From CAJCIT01 sp963771305 (GTDB lineage Bacteria > Acidobacteriota > Terriglobia > Bryobacterales > Bryobacteraceae), in the NCBI GenBank assembly GCA_963771305.1, contig CAVYTS010000034.1, forward strand, positions 488,710-552,709: DNA of 64,000 bases. Direction: 5' to 3'. Below, piece after piece: positions 54,761-64,000 of the stretch; positions within the stretch are counted from its first letter, which is position 1, and every line of letters begins with the position of its first letter. The notes under the pieces are model-generated. The model saw nothing but the letters and a program-made list of their open reading frames with translations, did not search any database and was not told where the DNA came from. The position numbers and the translations under genes are program-made.

Positions 54761-55531
54761 CTACGTCAGGTAGATTCCGCCGTTGACATTAATTGTCTGG
54801 CCGGTAATGTAGTCCGCGTCGGCAGCCAGAAACCCCGCCGCCTTGGCAATCTCGTCCGAACTGCCGAAGCGGCCCATCGGGATGCGGCCCTTGATTTGGT
54901 CTTGAATGTTCGGCGCAACTTTGTCCAACATGGCCGTCATAGTGAAGCCCGGCGCCAAACAATTCGCAGTGATATTGTACTTCGCCAGTTCCAGTGCAAT
55001 TACCTTGGTGAACGCCATCATCCCGCCTTTACTCGCGGCGTAATTGGCTTGCCCAAAGTTGCCTGCCTCAGCCACGAATGAGCTGATGTTAATGATGCGT
55101 CCAAACTTTTGTTCAATCATCGATGGAATCGCCGCGCTCGTGGTGTAATACGGCCCGTCGAGGTTTACGCGCATCACTTCATGCCATTCTTCATCCGTGA
55201 GCTTTCTGATGGAGTGGTCGCGCGTGATACCGGCATTGTTCACCAGGATGTCCAACCGGCCCCATTCGTCCAGGACCCGTTTCACAACGGCTCGCGCTTC
55301 AGACGCTTCGCCGACGTGACCTTGGACCAAGATGGCACGACGGCGCATGCTGCAGATTTCTTTCGCGACCTTTTCAGCCTCACTCTGCGAAGCGTGATAA
55401 TTGACTGCCACGGCGGCCCCGCGCCGCGCTAACTCGAGCGCAATCGCGTGACCGATGCCGCGCGACGCACCGGTTACCAGCGCGAATTTGCCATCCAACC
55501 CGCCGCTTCCTTTTTCGTTGGTTGTACCCAT
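54761..55531 (-). CDS. phaB: Acetoacetyl-CoA reductase / FabG-like SDR
   Basis: 256 residues from ATG 55531. TGASRGIGHAIALELARRGA (NADP site), NNAGITRDHSIRKLTDEEWH, ISSFVAEAGNFGQANYAASK (Ser, Tyr, Lys) and a YITGQTINVNGGIYLT end. The NAGITRD...NLDGPYYTTSAAIPSM text is closest to PhaB-type acetoacetyl-CoA reductases, which make (R)-3-hydroxybutyryl-CoA for PhaC. It is directly after the thiolase gene on the minus strand. Confidence 0.85.
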   Translation of the reverse strand: MGTTNEKGSGGLDGKFALVTGASRGIGHAIALELARRGAAVAVNYHASQSEAEKVAKEICSMRRRAILVQGHVGEASEARAVVKRVLDEWGRLDILVNNAGITRDHSIRKLTDEEWHEVMRVNLDGPYYTTSAAIPSMIEQKFGRIINISSFVAEAGNFGQANYAASKGGMMAFTKVIALELAKYNITANCLAPGFTMTAMLDKVAPNIQDQIKGRIPMGRFGSSDEIAKAAGFLAADADYITGQTINVNGGIYLT

Positions 55532-55547
55532 TGAGTAGTCTCCTTGC

Positions 55548-56734
55548 TTATAGCCTTTCGAAAATTGCCGCAATTCCCTGACCGCCACCGATACACAGCG
55601 AAACCAGAGCATACTGACCCTGAATGCGATGTAGTTCGAAGAGTGCCTTGACCGTGATCACGCAACCGCTGGCGCCGAGCGGATGACCCAGCGCTATGGC
55701 TCCGCCGTTGGGGTTGGTTCGGTCGCGCGGAAGATCGAGCTCTTTGATGACGGCCAGTGACTGCGCCGCAAAGGCTTCATTCAGCTCAATCAGGTCCATC
55801 TCCTCAAGCTTTAACCCTGACTTCTTCAAAACCATCCGTATCGCCGGCGCCGGACCGATTCCCATGTACTGCGGGTCCACTCCCGCATGCGAATAGGCAA
55901 CGAGTTTCGCCATCGGCTTCATGCCACGCTTCTCGGCGGTCTCGCGGTTCATCAGCACCACCGCGCTGGCGGCATCGTTTAGCCCCGAAGAGTTGCCGGC
56001 CGTGACCGTGCCCGTTTTGCTGAAGGCAGGTTTGAGCTTCGCCATGCCCGCCATCGATGCGTCTGCGCGTGGGTGCTCGTCCGTTCTGAACTGCGTCACT
56101 CCTTCTTTCGATTTGAGTTCAACAGGAACAATCTGCTCCTGGAACCGGCAGCTCTTAATCGCCGCAAGCGCGCGCCGGTGACTTTCCACCGCGAACTCGT
56201 CTTGCTCTTCGCGGCTGATGTTGTACTTTGTCGCCAGGTTCTCGGCGGTTAGGCCCATGTGAACGTTCTCAAGGGGTCGGTCAGCGCCGCATTCATCGCG
56301 TCAACCACTCCCCCATCGCCGATCCGCTGGCCCCAGCGCATCGTGGATAGCCAGTATTGCCCCCTGCTCATGCACTCCGCGCCCCCGGCCACTGCCGTTT
56401 GCGCGTCACCTAGCCTGATCATCTGCGCGGCGGAGACGATTGCCTGCAGACCGCTTCCGCACAGCCGGTTCAGGGTCAAGGCCGGAGTCTCCACCGGAAG
56501 ACCCGCGTTTACGGCCGCCACGCGGGAAAGATACATGTCCTTCTGGTCGGTGTGAATCACGTTGCCGAAGACCACATGATCGACATCTTTCGGATCGATA
56601 CCGGCCCGTGCGACGGACTCGCGTGTAACAAGGGTCGCCAGTTCCGATGGAGGCTTGTCCTTCAAGCTGCCTCCGTACTTGCCGATCGCCGTGCGTACTG
56701 CGCCTAGAATCACCACGTCCTGACTACTGCTCAT
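55548..56734 (-). pseudogene. phaA: Acetyl-CoA acetyltransferase, frameshifted
   Basis: The N-terminal half (56249-56734) has the catalytic Cys in LNRLCGSGLQAI. The C-terminal half (55548-56258) has GGAIALGHPLGASG and the second Cys in LVSLCIGGGQG. One T is missing near 56255, where LTDPF-ENVHMGLTAENLA should be continuous. The restored enzyme of about 395 residues condenses two acetyl-CoA to acetoacetyl-CoA, the first step towards polyhydroxybutyrate. It shares a transcript with phaB. Confidence 0.88.
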
Positions 56735-57406
56735 GAAACATCCTTGTGGGGTTCAGACCCGGATTCAGGTGATCGAAAAGAGCCACCTGCGCGAACCTAC
56801 CGCAAGATCCTAGACTCGAAGAGCCCGGATCGTATTGGTGAGAATGTTCCTGCAATCCGAACTCCGCCGACTGTGTCGCGCCACGCAATTCGACTCGGCC
56901 CGCGAGCGACAAAGGTCAATCCTTTTTCTTCCCGCTTGGCTTGCAGATCATCATAAAAGCAATCCGTGGTTATGAGGCCTGGCAGTTAGCCAACGCTCGT
57001 CCAGAACGCCAGACCGCCGCTGAGCAATCCCTTTTCCCGGTAGGTTTCGAGAGGAGTGCGTTTCCCGAGCGGGGTCGTTGCTCGCCGACTCTTTATGCGT
57101 CCTGCCGTAACCAAAGATGGCCAAATATGGCCACGTGACCATGGGCGGTCGGCCACGGTCGGAACTCCGGCATGAGTTTTCCCATCGCTCTGAGCGTTTC
57201 GATGACAGCCGCGAGCAAACTCTCGTCGAGAGAAGTTTGGTCCTTCTCATGCCCTTAGAGCGTCGTTGCGAGAATTCAAAAATTCAACGCAAAGGGTAAG
57301 GTCAGCCACAGCCCGAAGACGGCGGCCTTGTTCTAAATGACCCGCGCAAGGCGGTCACAGTGACGGCTTTGCGCTCCAAGATCCAAAGAAAAGGAGAAAT
57401 GTGAGA
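56735..57406. other. Gene-free stretch
   Basis: 672 bp between divergent phaA and the alcohol dehydrogenase gene with no supported gene. AAAGGAG at 57390-57396 is the ribosome site of the dehydrogenase. Confidence 0.4.
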
Positions 57407-58487
57407 ATGGCAAAGACAATGAAAGCCGCGGTGGTCCACGAATTTGGGAAGCCGCTTGTGATTGAAGAACTGCCCGTTCCGGAGCCGAAAGCAAACGACA
57501 TCCTAGTGAAGCTCGAATCCACAGGTGTCTGCCATACAGACCTCCATGCGGTGGATGGGGATTGGCCAGTTAAATCGTAACTCAGCCCAACCCGCCGTTC
57601 GTTCCAGGTCACGAAGGCGTGGGCTATGTCGCGGCCGTCGGCAGAGACGTCCGGCACGTAAAAGAGGGTGACCTGATCGGGACAGCGTGGCTGTATTCGG
57701 CGTGCGGACAGTGTGATTACTGCCTGGCCGGATGGGAGACGCTCTGCGAGAAACAGCTGAACGGCGGCTATTCGGTCAACGGGAGTTTCGCCGAATATAT
57801 GATCGCGGATCCCAATTATGTAGGCCGTATTCCGAAAGGAGTGGACCTGATCGAGATTGCTCCCATTCTTTGCGCCGGCGTTACCACCTACAAAGGCCGA
57901 AGATGACAGAGGCGAAGCCAGGCAACTGGGTCGTAATCTCCGGAATCGGCGGCCTGGGACATCTGGCGGTGCAGTATGCCAAAGCGATGGGCCTGAATGT
58001 GGCAACCGTTGATGTTGACGATCAGAAGCTGGAATTAGCGCGCAAACTGGGCGCCACACTCACAGTTAATGCGAGAAGCACAGACCCCGTCGCTTACGTC
58101 AAGAAGGAGATCGGCGGCGCGCAGGGTGTCTTGGTGACAGCAGTTTCACCGAAGGCGTTCGAGCAAGCGATTGGCCTGGTGCGCCGCGGAGGCACGATCG
58201 TGTTTAATGGCTTGCCTCCGGGAGACTTCCCCGTGTCCATCTTTAATGTGGTGCTGAATGGCATTACGATACGCGGGTCGATTGTCGGAACGCGGCTCGA
58301 TCTCAAGGAAAGCCTCCAGTTTGCGAGCGCCGGCAAGGTTAAGGCGATAGTGAAAGCCGAACCGCTGGAGAACATCAACGATAGAGTTGACCGTATGCAC
58401 AAAGGAAAGATTGAAGGAAGGATTGTAGTCGACTATCACGTGCCCGTAAAGAAGCATGAATACGCGGAAGCTCTGGTCGCGCACTAA
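57407..58487 (+). pseudogene. Zinc alcohol dehydrogenase, frameshifted with a stop
   Basis: ATG 57407, MAKTMKAAVVHEFGKPLVIE, then GVCHTDLHAVDGDWPVK and a TAA at about 57578. The frame shifts to PPFVPGHEGVGYVAAVGRDV and structural zinc cysteines (CGQCDYCLAGWETLC). A second shift near 57895 leads to WVVISGIGGLGHLAVQYAKA, the NAD fold, ending in YAEALVAH. Restored, it is an AdhP-like alcohol/acetaldehyde dehydrogenase. The nonsense codon together with shifts points to decay. Confidence 0.85.
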
Positions 58488-58740
58488 GATCGCGGAGGCC
58501 GGGGCCAGGCTGCAATTTGGCTGTCCCCGGCACCCACGGCCTAATCGCGTCTTCTACGTTTGTGCGATAACTTCGACAAAAAGCCAGCCAAAATGAGAAA
58601 GCAATGCCACGACGGGCCAGAGTCTTCACAGGAAGGCCGGGTGGCAATGGCGGCCAGTTCTGACGGATGATCGCGGGCGCCGCGCATCTAGGTTGCGTTC
58701 GCCGCTCACTTCGTGGATGCGAGGTGCCGAAAAGTTGCGA

Positions 58741-61477
58741 TGACTCAGTTGATGCCGTCAAAGGCAGAAAGGTCGCGTCGGGTAAATGGTTCCATTAAGG
58801 AGTTCGTTAGAAAGTCTTTTTTAAGCCCAAACATGTTGCTGTTATCGGGGCTAGCGAAACCAAAGATAGCGTTGGCCGAACCATTCTTTGGAATCTGATC
58901 AGTACTCCATTCGGCGGTACAGTTTTTCCGGTCAATCCGAAACGTCCCAGTGTTTTGGGGATCAAGGCATATCCCTGCATTGCGGCAGTTCCGCAGAAGG
59001 TGGATCTGGCGGTGATTGTCACGCCGGCGTCCTCAGTTCACGGTTTGGTTGAGGAATGTGTCGCGGTCGGCGTCGAAGGGGTGATCATCATCTCGGCCGG
59101 TTTCAAGGAAACTGGCCCCGCGGGTTTGGAATTGGAGCGTCGGATCCTGGAGAACGCGCGCGGAGGTTCGAATCATCGGACCGAACTGCCTTGGCGTCAT
59201 GAGCCCGCTCATTGGCCTGAATGCTACGTTCGCAGGAGCAATGGCGCACGCTGGCGGCGTAGGGTTCATCAGCCAGAGTGGTGCGCTCTGCACCGCAATT
59301 CTTGATTGGAGTTTGCAGGAGCTGGTTGGCTTTAGCGCCTTCGTCTCTGTGGGCTCAATGCTCGACGTCGGTTGGGGAGATCTCATCCAGTACCTGGGGG
59401 ACGATCCACACACACGCAGCATAGTGATCTACATGGAGTCCATTGGGACGCGAAGTCGTTTCTCTCAGCCGCACGCGAGGTGGCGCTGAGCAAACCCATC
59501 GTGGTCATCAAGCCGGGCCGGTCGGAAGCGGCGAGCAGGGCCGCCGCGTCGCACACGGGGTCTTTGACGGGTAGTGATGAGGTGTTGGAGGCAGCATTTC
59601 GGCGTTGCGGCGTGTTACGTGTGAACTCCATCTCCGATCTTTTCGACATGTCGGAGGTGATCGGCCGCCAACCGCGGCCGAGGGTCCAAAGCTGACGATC
59701 ATAACCAACGCAGGAGGCCCAGGTGTTCTAGCAGCGATGCTTTGGTCTAATGGGTGGCGAATTGAGCGTACTCTCGGAAGAATCGATCCGGGCCTACAAC
59801 GAAGTATTGCCGCAGCAGTGGAGCCACAACAACCCCGTTGACATCTTGGGGGACGCCGGCCCAGAGCGCTATGCCAAGGCGGTGGAGATTGGAGCGAAGG
59901 ACCCAGAGAGCGATGGCCTGCTGGTTATTCTGACTCCGCAGGCCATGACCGACCCGACCATGACCGCCGAGCATTTGAAGCGCTATGCGGATCTTAGTGG
60001 GAAACCAATCATCGCTTCCTGGATGGGCGGCAACGACGTCAGCGCGGGAGAAAACAGCCGGTATTCCGACGTTCCAGTATCCGGATGACGCCGCACGTGC
60101 ATTCCATTACTTGTGGCGATACACCTACAACCTGAAGGGCTTGTATGAGACGCCGACGGCCGTCGAAGGCTCGGGAGCAGATCCAGCTGCGCGAGCCGAA
60201 ACGACCGAGTTGCTCAAAACCGCCCGTCGGGAGGGCCGCACGTTACTGACCGAAGAACAATCCAAGCGGGTTCTGGCCGCCTACGGAATTCCGACCGTCA
60301 CCACGAGCGTGGCGGCGACCGAAGACGATGCAGCGTGCGTGGCGAACGAAATCGGATACCCGGTGGTGTTGAAGCTGCACTCGCACACGATTACGCACAA
60401 AACAGACGTGGGAGGTGTTCAGCTCAACCTGCCAGCGGAGAAGGCAGTGCGTGACGCGTACCAGCAGATCCGCAAATCGGTCACTGCCAAGGCTGGCGCC
60501 GAACATTTCGAAGGCGTCACAGTCCAGCCAATGATCTGACTGAGCGATGGCTATGAGTTGATCCTGGGCAGCAGTATCGATTCGCAGTTTGGTCCGGTGC
60601 TGCTCTTCTAGACGGGCGGCCAGCTGGTAGAGATATTTAAAGACAGGGCGCTCGCCTTGCCCCCGCTCAACACAACGCTGGCTCGCCGCATGATGGAGCA
60701 GACCAAGATTTTCCAGGCGCTAAAGGGGGTGCGCGGACGTAAACCGGTCGACCTTCAAGAATTAGATGGAATCCTGGTCAAGTTCTCGAGGCTTGTCAGC
60801 GAACAACCGTGGATTAAGGAGATAGACATCAATCCGCTGCTGGTGTCGGCGGACCGCATCATCGCTCTGGACGCGCGCGTGGTCGCGCATGACCGCGATG
60901 TATGTGAGGAAAAGCTCCCTGCCCCAGTGATCCGCCCTTATCCACTGCAGTTCATCTGGCACGAGCGCTTGAAGGACGGTTCGCCGGTCACCGTCCGCCC
61001 CATCGGGCCCGAAGACGAGCCGGTGATCAAGGAGTTCCATAAGCACCTCTCCGAGCAGACCGTTTACCTTCGCTACCTTCGCGCTATCGATTACACCCAG
61101 CGAGTTTCACATGAGCGTTTGACGACGATCTGCTTTATCGACTACGATCGCGAGATCACCATTGTCGCGGAGCGAGTTCCCCCGATGGCGAGCGGGAGAT
61201 TCTTGCTGTCGGTCGGCTGGCGAAGTCACTTGATCAGAGCGAAGGCGAATTTTCCGTGATCGTGGCAGACCATGTGCAGCGGCAAGGCTTGGGCACCATC
61301 CTGTTGAGTCGGATCCTCGAAATGGCCGAGGCAGAGAGGATGAAGAGGGTTGTGGAGAACATACTCACGGAAAACGTGGGGATGTTGAAAATCAGCGAAG
61401 GGCCTGGCTTCGAGATCAAGGTAGAGACGGGTGAAGACGTGGCACCCGCCGCCATCTGGATCAATGGCAGCGTGTGA
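58741..61477 (+). pseudogene. ADP-forming acyl-CoA synthetase with GNAT domain, multiply broken
   Basis: Pieces in order: CoA-binding (FKPKHVAVIGASETKDSVGR, 58820 on), succinyl-CoA-ligase-like flavodoxin region (SQSGALCTAILDWSLQELVG, PIVVIKPGRSEAASRAAASH), ATP-grasp (TEEQSKRVLAAYGIPTVTTS, then VVLKLHSHTITHKTDVGGVQ), and a C-terminal GNAT acetyltransferase (VADHVQRQGLGTILLSRILE). At least five frame changes (about 59160, 59445, 59690, 60070, 61200) and in-frame TGA (60538) and TAG (60610) interrupt it. The intact enzyme makes acetyl-CoA from acetate and may acetylate proteins. Confidence 0.82.
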
Positions 61478-61842
61478 TTTCTTTGCTGGCCCGTCCGAGG
61501 AATGGCCCATACGTCAAGTTGTCATCGGGAACCCTCGTACTGCCGGCTTCGGTTCGGCAAAGCCCTTTCTACGCTGCGCTGCCGCTTCGCGACCGTGCCA
61601 GGTGACCTAAATGGCAAAGCTGCAGGCAAGTACGCTTCGTGGCCCATTAAGAAACTGTCGAAATTCGTAAGTCGATCACTTAAAGAATCAGTCATCGTAT
61701 CGCGGCCATCTATGTGCTCTTAGATAGGCAGCACCTTCAAGATGTCCGTCCCAAGATCTGCCCGCATTCAGGTAATCAAGGGCGCCAAACCATCTCGAAG
61801 CTATTAGCTCACAAATGCGGCAGGTTGGAAAAGAGGACGAAT
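61478..61842. other. Gene-free stretch
   Basis: 365 bp without a supported gene, between two pseudogenes on the same strand. Confidence 0.4.
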
Positions 61843-63230
61843 ATGGCATACGAAAGTGTAAATCCCTTCGACGGCAAGAGCGTTAAACACTTCGAAGAAC
61901 TCACCTACGAGCAACTCGAAGCGAAAATCGCGAAGGCTGCGAATTGTTACGAGAGCTGGAAGAAGAAATCCTATGCGCACCGCGCGGAGATTGTCGCCAA
62001 AGCAGCGGAACTGATGCATGCCGATGTGGATAAGTTCGCGAAACACGCGACGATCGAGATGGGTAAGCTGATCAATGAAGCTCGCGGCGAGGTGAGCTTC
62101 AGCGCGAATATTCTTTCGTACTACGCCAGGAACAGCGAACGTTTCCTCGCGCCCGTCAAGCTCCATCCCGAGCATGGCGAGGCGCACATGGAAAGCAGTC
62201 CGATCGGGGTAATCTTCGGTGTGGAGCCGTGGAACTTTCCCTACTATCAGTTGGCCCGTGTTGCGGGGCCCGCACCTCATGGCCGGGAATACTCTCCTGG
62301 TGAAACACGCCGGCTGCGTTCCGCAATGCGCCATCGAGTTTGAAAAGCTTTGGATTGATGCCTGCGCGCCGGAAGGCCTCTACACCAATCTGTTGATCTC
62401 GCATGATCAGTCCGATAAGGTGATTCACGATCCACGCGTCAAAGGCGTCGCTCTCACGGGGAGCGTTGCCGCGGGAAGAAGCATTTCGTCCAGGGCTGGA
62501 ACGAACCTGAAAGTGTCTTCGATGGAGCTGGGCGGCAGCGATGCATTCATCGTACTGGAAGATGCGGATCTCGAAAAGACGATTCCCTGGGCGGCGTGGG
62601 CAAGAAATGATCTACGCCGGACAGACCTGCTGCGCGTCGAAGCGATTTATTGTCGTCGAAGAAATTGCCGACAGGTTTCTGGCGAAGTTCAAGGCTGCGC
62701 TCGGGGCGCTGAAACCTGGCGATCCCATGGACGAGAAGACGACGCACGGTCCTCTGTCCAGTGAGTCCGCGCTGATGGATATACTCAAGCAGGTAGATAA
62801 CGCCGTGGCGAACGGTGCGAAGGTTGCGTTGGGCGGCAAGCGCATCGACCACAAGGGCTCCTTGATGCAAGCCACCATCCTGACCGACGTGAAACCCGAT
62901 AACCCAGCGTTCCGTGATGAGTTCTTCGGCCGAGTTGCCATGTTCTTCCGTGTTAAGGATGAGGCTGCGGCCATTGCTCTCGCGAACGATTCCGACTTCG
63001 GTCTGGGCGGTTCCGTCTTCACCGCGGACATCGCCCGCGGCAAGCGCGTGGCTTCTCAGATCGATACCGGGATGATGTTTATCAACAACATCGACTGGTC
63101 GGACGCGGAACTTCCTTTCGGCGGCATCAAGGATTCCGGTTACGGCCGCGAACTCGGCAACATGGGTATCCAGGAGTTTGTGAACAAGAAACTCGTTCGT
63201 ACGCGCGAGATGGCCGCTCCGCCGGTTTAG
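61843..63230 (+). pseudogene. Succinate-semialdehyde dehydrogenase-type ALDH, frameshifted
   Basis: ATG 61843 gives MAYESVNPFDGKSVKHFEEL and VIFGVEPWNFPYYQLARV. The frame shifts near 62260 to NTLLVKHAGCVPQCAIEFEK and SSMELGGSDAFIV (Glu). A second shift near 62610 leads to GQTCCASKRFIVVEEIADRF (catalytic Cys) and a normal end FGGIKDSGYGRELGNMGIQE. Once restored it is a YneI/GabD-type NAD(P) aldehyde dehydrogenase of about 460 residues. Confidence 0.85.
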
Positions 63231-63635
63231 CGGGGACAGGCAGTGCCACCGGCTTCCATGATTTGGTGGACGCACAGCAAAAGTCGAAAAGGCCAAAAAA
63301 CAACTTATGGAAGCGTTGTTGTTCTGCGCGAAACGCTGCGGGATGGACATCGAGTGCTGGTACCTCCTTTAACGGCTTGGCTTGTGAAGTTAGGCGCCAC
63401 GCTGCACCTACAGACGGGCGCGGTTGACGCTAGATTAACAGCCTTCCCAACGAAACCCTACAGGGATGTTGCATTACTCGAAGACCAAACTCAACTGGAA
63501 GCCCGCGCGTGAAACGTCTAATGGAAAAGAAGATGACGTGTTTCGCTATGGAGCGCGTTCCGCGAATTACCCGGGCGCAGCCCTATGGACGCTGCTAACC
63601 AAATCTCGGATCTTATCGCTGACTCTGGATACGGC
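63231..63635. other. Gene-free stretch
   Basis: 405 bp without a supported gene; only short frames with stops. Confidence 0.4.
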
Positions 63636-64000
63636 TCACAGTATGACCAAGGAACGGAAGCCCACGACCACGTCGGTCCCGTTTTTCGGATTGCCGCCGG
63701 GGTGTTCATGGAATCTGCAAATTCGGGAATCCATCGTACTCACCGGTTCACATGGAATGAATAGTTGAGCTCGTAAACCGTTTCGGATTTGAAGATTGGG
63801 GTTTGCAGTGGGCCGCGGACGCCGAGATAGTCGCTGGAAAAGTTGATCGAATCGTTGGGACGTCCAGGGATCAGGCCGTTGAATTCCAGAGTTGACACAA
63901 ATTGTCGGTTATAGGGAAGAACACCCTTATCCGCGGGACCGTAGACAAGAGTAGCGCCGGAGGATGCCACGCGTAGTGGACGTCGCGGGATGATAGAGGG
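63636..64000 (-). pseudogene. OprB-like carbohydrate porin, C-terminal remnant
   Basis: Reading from the window edge: LPYNRQFVSTLEFNGLIPGR, then YLGVRGPLQTPIFKSETVYE, LNYSFHVNR, a stop, then in another frame HPGGNPKNGTDVVVGFRSLV, IL. The last segments are the typical end of OprB-type outer-membrane porins (HPGGNP near the end and a C-terminal aromatic-poor strand). The N-terminal part lies outside the window and at least one frame change is present. Confidence 0.65.

Noticed and set aside
57355..58059. 234-residue minus-strand frame opposite the alcohol dehydrogenase
   Set aside because: Antisense shadow of a clear dehydrogenase sequence.
58499..58532. GC hairpin GCCGGGG...CCCCGGC after the dehydrogenase pseudogene as a terminator
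   Set aside because: No T-run follows the stem, so it does not meet the pattern for a rho-independent terminator.

Overview
The window looks like an Acidobacteriota chromosome, most like a Solibacter/Bryobacter-type soil acidobacterium. This is inferred from gene families and was not checked by a search. The pointers are a DUF1592/DUF1552 pair, a duplicated-type orphan MacB/FtsX permease, a DUF1111-type di-heme protein, high GC, and a very heavy load of mobile elements and broken genes.

Layout. 1-5.3 kb is a conserved chromosomal block: DUF1592, DUF1552 and a GH39-like glycosidase. It ends at tRNA-Val(UAC). At 5.5 kb a tyrosine integrase and an excisionase-like HTH gene point away from that tRNA and open an island. 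The island carries a sigma/anti-sigma pair, a broken EF-P gene, a group II intron whose maturase is split by a serine-recombinase element, a di-heme cytochrome protein, an 840-residue secreted protein, and a second HTH plus integrase pair at 22.3-23.7 kb.

23.84-50.29 kb is best read as one integrated, plasmid-like element. Each end carries a 3' fragment of tRNA-Leu(CAG), and short arm-like repeats (TGTGCCAC) lie beside both. Inside are three nearly identical IS91-like units, each encoding a tyrosine recombinase and an HUH Y2 transposase. One of these units is split by a second serine-recombinase element. The rest is an ECF sigma factor, a secreted trypsin-like protease, the permease, a phage/plasmid-like module (small HTH protein, DUF3489, ParB-methyltransferase split by an ISKra4-type IS), an SSB, and a replication cassette of RepA plus two stand-alone DnaA domain IV proteins. 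Degenerate AbiEi/AbiEii modules follow each tRNA-Leu fragment, which suggests tandem accretion of related elements.

51.7-64 kb is a polyhydroxybutyrate and C2/C4 metabolism cluster: phasin, PhaE-like subunit, PhaC, an SDR, PhaB, PhaA, alcohol dehydrogenase, ADP-forming acyl-CoA synthetase, semialdehyde dehydrogenase and an OprB-like porin. The phasin promoter has a CTGC-N3-GCAG palindrome just downstream, matching the published binding consensus of the repressor PhaR. PhaA and everything beyond it are interrupted by frameshifts or stops.

Frameshifts also occur in at least eight other genes, so either indel-type consensus errors or genuine decay is at work. Several nonsense substitutions and large deletions favour real decay for part of it.
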